A stretch of DNA of 22,280 nucleotides from an uncultured Lachnospiraceae bacterium (GCA_910586275.1 CAJUIM010000057.1:1-22280), one strand, 5' to 3'. Shown: positions 7,313 through 15,511, numbered from the stretch's first letter. Notes: a model not told the origin generated them from the letters alone. Program-made: numbers and translations.

Positions 7313-7537
7313 ATGTTTTTCGGGAAAAGCAGGAAAAAAGAAAGAACGGCATATGATAAGACAGGAAAAGTGCCCGTTATCCGTTCCAGTATCTGCACCG
7401 GGGAGAAGGTGGCAGGGTTTAGGGATGAAGCAACGGGAAAATTCGAGGAACTGATGCTGCTTAGGAATGAAGAGGATAAAAAGGATTTTATGCTTCGGTA
7501 CGGCGTGAAGGAAGAGGAAATCAGGAAAGAGTGGTAG
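7313..7537 (+). CDS. Small hypothetical protein (74 aa)
   Basis: I do not recognise a named family. The basic start MFFGKSRKKER is followed by a compact region, VPVIRSSICTGEKVAGFRDEATGKFEELMLL, and then by an acidic/basic helix ending in RKEW. It has a single Cys in ICTGE, and the middle reads like two or three short beta strands. There is no membrane segment. AAGGGGTGA (7298-7306), 6 bases before the ATG, is a good ribosome site, which supports real translation. It lies between the Sel1 gene and the nucleoside phosphorylase and is probably cotranscribed with one or both. Confidence 0.72.
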   Translation: MFFGKSRKKERTAYDKTGKVPVIRSSICTGEKVAGFRDEATGKFEELMLLRNEEDKKDFMLRYGVKEEEIRKEW

Positions 7538-7610
7538 AGGCTCTGCAGCCTGACTAATGGCATTGACGGGGAAAAGAGCGGAAAACTTCGGAAGGAGCGT
7601 GGCAGTAAGC

Positions 7611-8915
7611 ATGAGAATGTATGATCTGATTATGAAGAAAAGAAACGGCGGGAAGCTGTCAAAGGAAGAAATCGGCTATATGGTGGAGGGGTTTACCGCC
7701 GGGGAAATTCCTGATTACCAGATGTCCGCCATGATGATGGCCGTTTATTTTATGGGGATGGACGAAGAAGAGACGCTGCACCTGACCATGGCAATGGCGC
7801 GTAGCGGCGACATGCTGGATCTATCGGGCATTCAGGGGATTAAGGTAGATAAGCACAGCACCGGCGGCGTGGGAGACAAGACTTCTTTGGCATTGGCTCC
7901 CATGGTGGCGGCCTGCGGTATTAAAGTGGCGAAAATGAGCGGCCGGGGGCTGGGACATACGGGCGGGACTATTGATAAGCTGGAAAGTTTTCCCGGATTT
8001 ACGACGGAAATACCGGAGGACAGATTCATGGAAAACGTAAACCGGATCGGCATAGCCATTATGGGGCAGACCGCGGATCTGGCGCCGGCGGATAAGAAAC
8101 TCTACGCATTGCGAGACGTAACGGCTACCGTGGACAATATGTCCCTGATAGCCAGTTCCATTATGAGCAAGAAGCTGGCTTCCGGCGCGGATGCCATTAT
8201 ACTGGATGTAAAGTCGGGCAGCGGCGCATTTATGAAAACGGAGGAAAAAGCCCGCGCTTTGGCAGAAGAAATGGTGAAATTAGGGAAAAATGCGGGCAGG
8301 AAGACAGTGGCGGTGATTTCCGATATGGATCAGCCCTTGGGGTATGCGGTAGGAAATGCCTTGGAGGTGAAGGAGGCTATCGATACACTGAAAGGGAACG
8401 GGCCAAAAGAGTTTATGGAATTGTGCCTGATGCTTGGCTCCCATATGGTAGTGGCCGGCGGCATGGCAAAAAATACGGCCGAAGCGGAAGGAAAGCTGCG
8501 GCAGGTGATTGCGGATGGCAGCGCACTTGGAAAGCTGGCGGATTTTGTGGAGGCACAGGGCGGCGACCGGGAAACGGTATATCATCCGGAACGTCTGCCT
8601 CGGGCGGCTTTTACAGAAGAAATACCGTCGCCTGAGGAAGGGTATGTGAGCAGCATAGTCTGCGACGAAGTGGGTGTCTGTTCCCTTATGCTGGGCGGGG
8701 GCAGGGAAACAAAAGATAGCGTCATAGATTTATCCGTTGGGCTGGTACTGCAAAAAAAGGTAGGGGATTTTGTGCGAAAGGGGGAAACCCTGGCAGTGAT
8801 CCATGGCAATGACAGGGAGAAAATGCAGGCGGCGGCAAGACGGTTCAGGGAAAGCTATACGTTCAGCGGCAGCCCGGCAGAGCGGCAGCCTTTTATTAAG
8901 GCAGTCATAGAATAA
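7611..8915 (+). CDS. pdp: Pyrimidine-nucleoside phosphorylase
   Basis: It catalyses the reversible phosphorolysis of uridine, deoxyuridine and thymidine to the base and (deoxy)ribose-1-phosphate in pyrimidine salvage. From 7611 it is 434 aa, the standard length. Motifs include the substrate site KHSTGGVGDKTS (from K81), GRGLGHTGGTIDKLES, and the stretch SSIMSKKLASGADAI...DVKSGSGAFM. The C-terminal beta domain follows. The open frame reaches back to ATG 7557, but family members begin MRMYDLI. AAGGAG (7592-7597) lies 13 bases before ATG 7611 and the 7557 start has no ribosome site, so 7611 is preferred. Thymidine phosphorylase (deoxA-type) is the closest alternative, but the N-terminus and length fit the Firmicutes Pdp type. 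Confidence 0.95.
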   Translation: MRMYDLIMKKRNGGKLSKEEIGYMVEGFTAGEIPDYQMSAMMMAVYFMGMDEEETLHLTMAMARSGDMLDLSGIQGIKVDKHSTGGVGDKTSLALAPMVAACGIKVAKMSGRGLGHTGGTIDKLESFPGFTTEIPEDRFMENVNRIGIAIMGQTADLAPADKKLYALRDVTATVDNMSLIASSIMSKKLASGADAIILDVKSGSGAFMKTEEKARALAEEMVKLGKNAGRKTVAVISDMDQPLGYAVGNALEVKEAIDTLKGNGPKEFMELCLMLGSHMVVAGGMAKNTAEAEGKLRQVIADGSALGKLADFVEAQGGDRETVYHPERLPRAAFTEEIPSPEEGYVSSIVCDEVGVCSLMLGGGRETKDSVIDLSVGLVLQKKVGDFVRKGETLAVIHGNDREKMQAAARRFRESYTFSGSPAERQPFIKAVIE

Positions 8916-8933
8916 GAGTCTCCCGCATATATT
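8905..8933 (+). promoter_or_regulatory. Candidate sigma-E-type sporulation promoter before yqfC
   Basis: TCATAGA (8905-8911) and CATATATT (8926-8933) are separated by 14 bases. The known Bacillus sigma-E consensus is roughly kmATATT, about 14 bases, then CATACAhT. The match is about 5 of 7 and 7 of 8. In B. subtilis yqfCD is in the sigma-E regulon. The -35 lies inside the end of pdp. The -10 ends 5 bases before the yqfC ATG, so the transcript would be almost leaderless. Confidence 0.4.
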
Positions 8934-8938
8934 GTTCC

Positions 8939-9250
8939 ATGAGAAAAAACAGAAAAACAGCCGGCAGACAGACCGGGAAACAAAGACTGGAAAGACAAAA
9001 AGAAATTATTGTGGAATCGTTAAAGCTTCCGAAGGACTCCATGTTAGGAGCTTCCATAGTGACGGTGACGGGGAATGAGGATGCCTTTGTGGAAAATTAT
9101 AGGGGGATATTGGAATATTCACCGGAATGCATCGTGCTGCAAGGAAAGACCTGCCAGATCAGTATAAACGGCAAGCGGATGACAATTGACTATTATACCA
9201 ACGAGGATATGAAAATCAGCGGGTGCATTGAATGCATCCGCTACCACTGA
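8939..9250 (+). CDS. yqfC: Sporulation protein YqfC
   Basis: This 103-aa protein is a small YabP/YqfC-family sporulation factor whose molecular role is not well defined. The family core is seen in LKLPKDSMLGASIVTVTGNEDAFVENYRGILEYSPECIVLQ, followed by ISINGKRMTIDYYTNEDMKISGCIECIRY. The N-terminus is rich in Lys and Arg and is a few residues longer than usual. No ribosome site can be seen before the ATG, where the preceding bases are CCGCATATATTGTTCC. An in-frame GTG at 9011 would cut into the family core, so 8939 is kept. yqfD follows directly, as in other endospore formers. Confidence 0.9.
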   Translation: MRKNRKTAGRQTGKQRLERQKEIIVESLKLPKDSMLGASIVTVTGNEDAFVENYRGILEYSPECIVLQGKTCQISINGKRMTIDYYTNEDMKISGCIECIRYH

Positions 9251-9260
9251 CGGTAAAGAG

Positions 9261-9266
9261 GGAGGG
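9261..9266 (+). promoter_or_regulatory. Ribosome site deciding the yqfD start
   Basis: GGAGGG at 9261-9266 lies 10 bases before ATG 9277. The longer open frame from 9232 would overlap yqfC and has no ribosome site. Confidence 0.7.
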
Positions 9267-9276
9267 AATTGTATCT

Positions 9277-10524
9277 ATGCTTCAGTTTATACAGTTTCTG
9301 AGAGGCTATGTCTGCATCAGGGTATGGGGATATTCGCCGGAGCGGTTTATGAATCTGTGCAGCAATCACGATATTTTCTTATGGGACATTAAAAACTGCG
9401 GGGAATATTATACGATGTGCATTACCGTATCGGGTTTCCGCAGGCTGAAGGGGATTGTAAAGAAAACAGGGACAAAGGTAGCCATACAGAAGCGTTGTGG
9501 ACTGCCTTTTTTTGTTCCGGGGATGAAACGGCGGAAAATTTTTCTGCTGGGGCTGGTCGGAAGCTTGGCATTTTGGGTGTGGATGTCCACATTTATATGG
9601 GCGGTGGATGTGAAAGGGAATTTCTCGGTTTCCGAGGACGTTTTTATGGATTTCCTAAAACGGCAGGACGTATATGTGGGGATGAAGCGGAACCAAGTGA
9701 ATATTGAGGAACTGGAGAAAAAGATACGGCAGGAGTTTGACATTGTTACATGGACTTCGGCCAAAATTGACGGAACCCGGCTGGAAATCCAGATTAAGGA
9801 GAACGAAGTGGATTCCGGCGGGGAGGCACAGGTGCAGGAAAACCAATTCGGCTCTGATCTGGTGGCCGAAGAGGACGGGCAGATTGTCAGCATGGTAACG
9901 AGGGCAGGCGTGCCGCAGGTGGCGGTGGGGGCGGAGGTGAAGAAAGGGGATATACTGGTGGCCGGAAGCGTACCGGTATATAATGAGGATGCCACGGTCA
10001 GAAGATATCAATATTATGATGCGGATGCGGATGTGTTAATCAGCCGGAATTTGATAAAGACAGAGGAAATCCCCCTCTCTTATAGGAAAAAGGAATATAC
10101 AGGGGAAGAGAAAAAAGAATTTCTCTTGGGCATTATGGATAAGGAACTGATTTTCCGGATCGGGAGGGTAAAGTATGAGAACTACGATAAAGTGACGGAT
10201 AAGAGGCAGGTAAAGCTGCTGGATAATTTTTATCTGCCGCTTTATTATGGAAGCAGTGTGAACAGGGAATATGTTTTCAATGACCATATTTATACCAATG
10301 GGGAGATAAAAAGAATATTTTCCGAAAAATTAATAAAATTTGTTCAGGGTTTAGAGGAAAAAGGGGTACAAATAATGAAAAAAAATGTTACAATAGATAA
10401 GAAAAATAAAAAATGGCAGATGTGCGTGAATTTACAGATTGTGGAGCAGACGGGAAAGAATATTCCCATAGTGCCGCAAATGCCGGAAACCGTGCCGGAG
10501 GAAGCGGGGGAGGAAAGCCGGTAG
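9277..10524 (+). CDS. yqfD: Sporulation protein YqfD
   Basis: It is 415 aa from ATG 9277, near the family norm of about 400. The N-terminal part (LRGYVCIRVWGYSPERFMNLCSNHDI, then FLWDIK) is typical of YqfD. One clear membrane segment, FLLGLVGSLAFWVWMSTFIWAV, lies at about 88-109. The large remainder has the family features RVKGNFSVSEDVF-like VDVKGNFSVSED, the EIQIKE strand and the stretch GQIVSMVTRAGVPQVAVGAEVKKGDILVAG. The C-terminal region is extracytoplasmic in the usual model. It is needed for normal sporulation in Bacillus, where yqfCD is expressed in the mother cell, and its biochemical role is unresolved. It is placed after yqfC and before phoH, as in many Firmicutes. The last 60 codons are A-rich. 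Confidence 0.93.
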   Translation: MLQFIQFLRGYVCIRVWGYSPERFMNLCSNHDIFLWDIKNCGEYYTMCITVSGFRRLKGIVKKTGTKVAIQKRCGLPFFVPGMKRRKIFLLGLVGSLAFWVWMSTFIWAVDVKGNFSVSEDVFMDFLKRQDVYVGMKRNQVNIEELEKKIRQEFDIVTWTSAKIDGTRLEIQIKENEVDSGGEAQVQENQFGSDLVAEEDGQIVSMVTRAGVPQVAVGAEVKKGDILVAGSVPVYNEDATVRRYQYYDADADVLISRNLIKTEEIPLSYRKKEYTGEEKKEFLLGIMDKELIFRIGRVKYENYDKVTDKRQVKLLDNFYLPLYYGSSVNREYVFNDHIYTNGEIKRIFSEKLIKFVQGLEEKGVQIMKKNVTIDKKNKKWQMCVNLQIVEQTGKNIPIVPQMPETVPEEAGEESR

Positions 10525-10576
10525 AAATCAGCGGGAAGGCATCAGGGAAAGGCAGGCTGCCGGACGGGAGTTATAT

Positions 10577-11593
10577 ATGGAAATGTCGGAGTGCCGGATT
10601 CATCTGCCGGCGGAGCATATGCGGAATGTCTTCGGGCAGTATGATTCCTATATGAAGAAGATAGAGAGAAGTTTTGAAGTGACGGTCATTGACAGGGACG
10701 GAGAAATCAGGATTGCCGGGAAGCCGGCCAGAGTGAGACGGGCGGAGCATGTGATAAAACAGCTGGCAGGATTGTCGGAGAGAGGAAATGTAATCCAGGA
10801 ACAGAATGTGGATTATGCGATAGCGATGGAAATGGAAGCAGGAACAAAAGAACAGGACGATATTTTAATTGAAATAGACAACGATTGTATCTGCCATACG
10901 GTCAGCGGGAAACCGATTAAGCCGAAGACGCTGGGGCAGAAAAAATATGTGGATGCAATCAGGGACAACATGATAGTGTTCGGGTTGGGGCCGGCCGGAA
11001 CCGGAAAGACTTATTTGGCCATGGCCATGGCGATTACCGCATTTAAGAGAGAAGAGGTAAGCCGTATCATACTGACGCGCCCCGCCATCGAAGCCGGGGA
11101 AAAGCTTGGGTTTCTGCCGGGCGATCTGCAGAGCAAGGTGGATCCTTACCTGCGCCCTCTGTACGATGCGCTGTATCAGATTATGGGGGCGGAGAGTTTT
11201 GCCAAAAATATGGAAAAGGGACTGATTGAAGTGGCTCCCCTTGCTTACATGCGGGGACGGACATTGGACAATGCCTATATTATATTGGATGAGGCACAGA
11301 ACACTACGCCGGCGCAGATGAAAATGTTCTTAACCCGTATCGGGTTTGGCTCCAAGGTGGTAGTCACCGGAGACGCTTCCCAGAAGGATCTGATGCCGGG
11401 GGCAGTCAGCGGATTGGACGTGGCAGTGAAAGTGCTTGGGAAAATCGGCGATATTGCTTTCTGCAAGCTGACAAGCAAGGATGTGGTAAGGCATCCGCTG
11501 GTGCAGAAAATAGTACAGGCCTATGAGGATTACGAAGAGAAGAGCGTGCGCAGGCATGCGGGGAACAGGGGAAGCAGGGAGAAAAGAAGATGA
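10577..11593 (+). CDS. phoH: PhoH-family P-loop ATPase
   Basis: This is a PhoH-like cytoplasmic ATPase of 338 aa. The N-terminal 90 residues form a KH-like RNA-binding region (EVTVIDRDGEIRIAGKPARVRRAEHVIKQL). The P-loop is GPAGTGKT (138-145) and Walker B is ILDEAQN with D238 and E239. The family signatures LTRPAIEAGEKLGFLPGDLQSKVDPYLRPL and VVTGDASQKDLM are intact. PhoH proteins act in RNA metabolism together with YbeY, which here overlaps its end by 4 bases (ATGA, 11590-11593), so translation is probably coupled. GGGAG (10566-10570) lies 6 bases before the start. In Bacillus the 7TM-HD gene yqfF (pgpH) stands between the two, and it is missing here. Confidence 0.96.
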   Translation: MEMSECRIHLPAEHMRNVFGQYDSYMKKIERSFEVTVIDRDGEIRIAGKPARVRRAEHVIKQLAGLSERGNVIQEQNVDYAIAMEMEAGTKEQDDILIEIDNDCICHTVSGKPIKPKTLGQKKYVDAIRDNMIVFGLGPAGTGKTYLAMAMAITAFKREEVSRIILTRPAIEAGEKLGFLPGDLQSKVDPYLRPLYDALYQIMGAESFAKNMEKGLIEVAPLAYMRGRTLDNAYIILDEAQNTTPAQMKMFLTRIGFGSKVVVTGDASQKDLMPGAVSGLDVAVKVLGKIGDIAFCKLTSKDVVRHPLVQKIVQAYEDYEEKSVRRHAGNRGSREKRR

Positions 11594-12090
11594 CTTGTTA
11601 TTTGGAGAACGAAACGGATACCGTCTTTTCTTTTTCGGCCGAGGAAACGGCAGAGAAAGTGATGGAAGCGGTTTTGGAAAGCGAACAATGCCCTTATGAG
11701 GCAACGGTGAATGTGCTTCTGACGGACAATGAGGGGATACGGCAATACAATCTGCAGTATAGAGACATTGACCGGCCTACGGACGTGCTTTCTTTTCCCA
11801 ATATAGACTACCGGATACCTGCGGACTTCGGGTCAGCGGAAGCAGCCGAGGCAGACTGCTTCGATCCGGACAGCGGGGAACTTGTCTTGGGGGATATTAT
11901 TCTGTCCGTGGATAAAGTAAAGGAACAGGCAGAGAATTACGGGCACAGTGAGCGGCGGGAGTTTGCTTTTTTGGTGGCCCACAGTATGCTGCATTTGTGC
12001 GGCTATGACCATATGGAAGAGGCGGAAGCGGCCGTTATGGAAGAAAAGCAGGGACGGGTGTTGGACACGCTGGGGATTACACGGAATTAA
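11590..12090 (+). CDS. ybeY: Endoribonuclease YbeY (rRNA maturation factor)
   Basis: It is a zinc-dependent single-strand RNase that acts in 16S rRNA 3'-end maturation and late 70S ribosome quality control. The length is 166 aa. The metal site H-x3-H-x5-H is present as HSMLHLCGYDH with H131, H135 and H141. The upstream family pattern is also intact (RDIDRPTDVLSFPN, then GELVLGDIILSVDKVKEQAENYGHSERREFAFLVAHS). A short insert rich in Ala and Glu (about 78-95, GSAEAAEADCFDPDSGE) separates these blocks, as is common in Clostridia. The 4-base overlap with phoH suggests translational coupling. Confidence 0.97.
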   Translation: MTCYLENETDTVFSFSAEETAEKVMEAVLESEQCPYEATVNVLLTDNEGIRQYNLQYRDIDRPTDVLSFPNIDYRIPADFGSAEAAEADCFDPDSGELVLGDIILSVDKVKEQAENYGHSERREFAFLVAHSMLHLCGYDHMEEAEAAVMEEKQGRVLDTLGITRN

Positions 12091-12123
12091 GGCAGAAGAA
12101 AAAACAGAAGGAACAGGGATAAA

Positions 12124-13773
12124 ATGAGGAAAATAACGAAAGCAAACAGGGGCAGCAGGGGAAAGCGGCGGGAATGGATGATGAATGTAGGGCTTATCGC
12201 ATATCTGATAGGGCTTGCTCTGCGCATACCCTTAAGCCGTATGATAGGGGATAAGGGCATGGGTTTCTATGCAGGCGCACTGGAATTGTATATATTGCTC
12301 AGTGTGGTATTTTCCTATGGTGTTTCAAGGGCGTTGGCAGCCTTGGTGAAATATAGGGTCAGACGGGAAATGTTCAAAAGCGTGAAGCGGGTGTACCGCA
12401 ATGTCATGATTTTTACTATGGCGGCCGGTGCGTTGCTGACGGTGGGAACCGGTCTTTTCTCGAGGTTTCTGTCACAGACGGTATTGTTGGAAGAGAGAGC
12501 TTCCATGGCAGTGCTGGCAATTGCCCCGGCCGTGTTTCTGTCGGCAGTGACGGGGGTGATGCGGGGATATTTTCAGGGCATGGGATCCATGCTTCCCACG
12601 GTACATTCAAGAATGCTGGAAAAGGTCATGCAGTTTGGCGGCAGCCTGCTGTTCGGCGCGGCGCTTTATGCATATGGGGAGAAAGTAGCGGCTTTAAAAA
12701 AGAGTTCGGAGTTTGCGCCGGCCTACGGTGCGATGGGAGCAGCCTTGGGGGTATCCGTGGCATGCTTTTTCTGCCTGCTGCATCTGCTGTTTCTCCGTAT
12801 GGTCTATGCCGGGACTTTTAAGCAGCAGCTGATGAGGGACAATACGAAATATGCGGAATCCAATGCGCAGATTTTCCTGACATTTTTCCAGACATCACTG
12901 CCGCATATTCTTTGCGCGCTGCTTTATAATATGAATTATGTGGTGGATCAGCGGATTTTCAATTATGCCATGAATGTGAAGGAAAAAGGGGATCTTAGGG
13001 CGGCACACTGGGGCATATATTATGGAAAATACAGTACGGTCATCGGAATAGCGGCGGTTGTCTGTGCCTGTGTGGCCGCCGTCGGGACGCCCAGAATCGT
13101 GCAGCTGCAGGAAAAACAGGAAACCAGGGAGGCACAGTTTAGGTTCGGCAATCTGATGCATTATGTGGCTATTTTTACGATTCCGTGTGCCGTATGGCTG
13201 GCCGTATTGGCGGAGCCTATTGTGGGGGTTCTGTTTACGGGAGATACGGAAACGGCCGTTTCGCTCATCCGGTCCGGCAGCGTTCTGATTGTATTGTTTC
13301 CGTTTGCTTATTTATTCATGGGCATCCTGCAAAGGACCAGGAATCAAAGATATGTGATTTTCGGCGGCCTTGGCGCTTTTCTGCTGCATCTGCTTGTTCT
13401 GTTCGTGCTTGTTTCCGCCACGGATGCGGGGATACATGCAGTAGTCTGGGGCATGGCAATATTCTGGCTGGCGGTCTGTGCGGCAGGGTATTTGGGGATT
13501 ATGAGGTATTTGTCCTATACGCCCGACTGGATTCGGTTTTTTGTCATACCGGCGGCTTGCGCAGGCGTTTCGGGATTAGTGGCATTGCTTCTCTGTAAGC
13601 TGCTGATGGGGCTGATAGGAAAGGCTCTCACTTTGGTGATTTGCCTTGTGCTCTGCATCGTTATTTATAATGTGCTGTTGGTGCTGCTGAAGGGTGTGCG
13701 GGAAGATGAACTGCGGGAAATGCCTGCAGGAGGGATTTTGCTGCGGCTGTGGGAAAGGGTGAATTTGATTTAA
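12124..13773 (+). CDS. SpoVB/MurJ-like polysaccharide flippase (MOP superfamily)
   Basis: This 549-aa integral membrane protein has about 14 hydrophobic segments, typical of the MATE-like MOP exporter superfamily. The start MRKITKANRGSRGKRREW is basic, then NVGLIAYLIGLALRIPLSRMIGDKGMGFYAGALELYILLSV matches the SpoVB/PST pattern of the first two helices. GVMRGYFQGMGSMLPT is the characteristic loop seen in SpoVB. Members move lipid-linked cell-wall or polysaccharide precursors across the membrane, and SpoVB acts in spore cortex formation. I cannot tell a true spore role from a general wall or polysaccharide role. It lies 33 bases after ybeY, where dgkA or era stands in Bacillus. MurJ-type lipid II flippase is the main alternative. 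Confidence 0.88.
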   Translation: MRKITKANRGSRGKRREWMMNVGLIAYLIGLALRIPLSRMIGDKGMGFYAGALELYILLSVVFSYGVSRALAALVKYRVRREMFKSVKRVYRNVMIFTMAAGALLTVGTGLFSRFLSQTVLLEERASMAVLAIAPAVFLSAVTGVMRGYFQGMGSMLPTVHSRMLEKVMQFGGSLLFGAALYAYGEKVAALKKSSEFAPAYGAMGAALGVSVACFFCLLHLLFLRMVYAGTFKQQLMRDNTKYAESNAQIFLTFFQTSLPHILCALLYNMNYVVDQRIFNYAMNVKEKGDLRAAHWGIYYGKYSTVIGIAAVVCACVAAVGTPRIVQLQEKQETREAQFRFGNLMHYVAIFTIPCAVWLAVLAEPIVGVLFTGDTETAVSLIRSGSVLIVLFPFAYLFMGILQRTRNQRYVIFGGLGAFLLHLLVLFVLVSATDAGIHAVVWGMAIFWLAVCAAGYLGIMRYLSYTPDWIRFFVIPAACAGVSGLVALLLCKLLMGLIGKALTLVICLVLCIVIYNVLLVLLKGVREDELREMPAGGILLRLWERVNLI

Positions 13774-13810
13774 GCCGGCGGCCGGCATATGGGGAATGGA
13801 GAGGGATGGA

Positions 13811-15331
13811 ATGCAGAAATTGGAGCAAATTCAAAAAATATGCACGGATCATGCAATTACCCTGTTTTGGGACAAGCCGGAGGGAAGGACAGATGCCTGC
13901 GGCTATGGTATTCTGTTGGACGGGGAAAGGCACGGTACGGCAGAAAGCACTCATTACACGATAGAAAACCTAAAGAGCGGCCAGGAGTATAAGGTTCAGG
14001 TGGAGAGGTACCGTGACGGGCGGTGCATTGCGGTGTCGGAACTTTTTGTGCTGCGTACGGAGCAGGAAAAGGAAAAACTGGATATTACAAAAGAGCCTTA
14101 TTGTGCCGTAGGGGACGGGAAAACTTTAAATACGGCGGCCATTCAGAAAGCCGTCGATGACTGTGGGGAGAATCAGACGGTTTATATACCGGCAGGGATC
14201 TTCCTGACAGGCTCGCTCTGTCTGCACAGCAATATGGAACTTTATCTGGAAGAGGGGGCGGTTCTGCAGGGGACGGATGTGCCGGAGGATTATCTGCCTA
14301 AAATATGGAGCCGTTTTGAAGGCATTGAGATGGAATGCTGCAGCAGTCTCCTGAATTTAGGGAGGATGGACCATGAAACGGGATGCAATTGCGGGAATGT
14401 AAGGATTCGGGGAAAAGGGACGATAGCCGGCGGCGGAAAGCAGCTGGCAAAGAATATAATCCGGACCGAGCGGGAACGGATAAAGGAAAAGCTGGCGGCA
14501 TTGGGAGCGCGTATTGCGGAGTATGAGAAAGCGGATACTCTTCCGGGACGGGTCAGGCCGAAGCTGATAAATGTAAGCAATGCAAGGGATGTATTGATAG
14601 AAGGGCTGGAACTGAGGGACGGAGCCTGCTGGAATGTGCATATGATATATTCGGAGCATATTGTCACCCATCATTGTACTTTCCGCTCCAGGGGCATATG
14701 GAACGGGGATGGGTGGGATCCGGATTCTTCCCACAACTGTACGATATTTGCCTGCACGTTTTACACGCAGGACGATTCCATAGCCATAAAAGCCGGAAAG
14801 AATCCGGAGGGGAATGTGATTAACCGGCCCTGCAGGTATATCCGGATTTTTGACTGTAACTGTGCTTACGGACACGGATTTGCCATCGGGAGCGAGATGT
14901 CGGGCGGCGTGGAGGATGTTTTCATCTGGGACTGTGATCTTGGAAATTCCGCTTACGGGATAGAACTGAAGGGGACGAGGAAGCGGGGAGGCTATATCAG
15001 GAACGTACATGTGCGGGACTGTGTGGTGCCGAGGATTCTGTTTCATTCGGTCGGGTACAATGACGACGGGGAAGGGGCACCGGTTCCGCCGGTGTTTGAA
15101 CAATGCCTTTTTGAGGGGCTTACGGTTTTAGGGGAATTTACGGATGTGGACGGGGAAGGGGAGAGGCTGCCCTGCCTGGCCGCGGAACTATGCGGTTTTC
15201 CGGAGGAAGACTATCATATCCGGGATATTACCTTCCGGGATGTGACGTTAAGCGGGAAGGCAGGCACGGCCGGTCAGAATATATCTTTGAAATATTGTAA
15301 GAATATTGTTTTTGACAATGTGCGGGCATGA
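13811..15331 (+). CDS. FN3-like domain + GH28 polygalacturonase-type glycoside hydrolase
   Basis: From ATG 13811 it is 506 aa. The first 95 residues form a fibronectin type III-like beta domain (TLFWDKPEGR, then THYTIENLKSGQEYKVQVERYRDGR). The rest is a right-handed beta-helix of GH28. The catalytic signatures are NGDGWDPDSS (298-307), QDDSIAIK with D321-D322, GHGFAIGSEMSGG (354-366) and YGIELKG (382-388). GH28 enzymes hydrolyse galacturonan or rhamnogalacturonan linkages with inversion. No signal peptide is seen, so it probably acts on imported oligogalacturonides in the cytoplasm, as exo-acting members in gut Firmicutes often do. GGAGAGGG (13798-13805) supports 13811 over the in-frame ATG at 13796. 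It stands alone among housekeeping genes, with no pectin transport or metabolism genes nearby. Confidence 0.93.
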   Translation: MQKLEQIQKICTDHAITLFWDKPEGRTDACGYGILLDGERHGTAESTHYTIENLKSGQEYKVQVERYRDGRCIAVSELFVLRTEQEKEKLDITKEPYCAVGDGKTLNTAAIQKAVDDCGENQTVYIPAGIFLTGSLCLHSNMELYLEEGAVLQGTDVPEDYLPKIWSRFEGIEMECCSSLLNLGRMDHETGCNCGNVRIRGKGTIAGGGKQLAKNIIRTERERIKEKLAALGARIAEYEKADTLPGRVRPKLINVSNARDVLIEGLELRDGACWNVHMIYSEHIVTHHCTFRSRGIWNGDGWDPDSSHNCTIFACTFYTQDDSIAIKAGKNPEGNVINRPCRYIRIFDCNCAYGHGFAIGSEMSGGVEDVFIWDCDLGNSAYGIELKGTRKRGGYIRNVHVRDCVVPRILFHSVGYNDDGEGAPVPPVFEQCLFEGLTVLGEFTDVDGEGERLPCLAAELCGFPEEDYHIRDITFRDVTLSGKAGTAGQNISLKYCKNIVFDNVRA

Positions 15332-15498
15332 TTGCGTGAATATGCGGCGGTAATTCAGAAGTTATCCGTCGGGAACCGACAGTAATTCACTTTGCATCGC
15401 CGCCCGGTGAAACGCGGCATGAGAAGAGATAGGCAAGTGAGAGGGAAAGGGCAGTTCACGGACAAGCGCAGGAGGAAGCCGGCAGGCTCACTGTCAAT
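15332..15498. other. Spacer between GH28 and holA with a small hairpin and direct repeat
   Basis: These roughly 170 bases hold no supported gene. GTCGG-GAA-CCGAC (15368-15380) forms a short hairpin. GTAATTCA occurs on both sides of it (15350-15357 and 15382-15389). No T-tract follows, so it is not a clear terminator. The extended open frame before holA from 15392 is basic and low in complexity and is rejected as coding. Confidence 0.4.
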
Positions 15499-15505
15499 AA
15501 GGAGG
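15499..15505 (+). promoter_or_regulatory. Ribosome site deciding the holA start
   Basis: A perfect AAGGAGG lies 6 bases before GTG 15512. The longer frame from ATG 15392 has a basic non-family N-terminal extension and no such site. Confidence 0.85.
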
Positions 15506-15511
15506 TATCCG

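Noticed and set aside
10386..10394. TGTTACAAT in the A-rich end of yqfD as an internal promoter for phoH
   Set aside because: It resembles an extended -10, but no -35 fits and the A-rich codons explain the pattern. The adjacent run of eight A was also considered for slippage, but nothing supports it.
15392..15511. 40-codon N-terminal extension of holA
   Set aside because: It is basic and low in complexity, is not part of the delta subunit family, and the GTG at 15512 has a perfect ribosome site.
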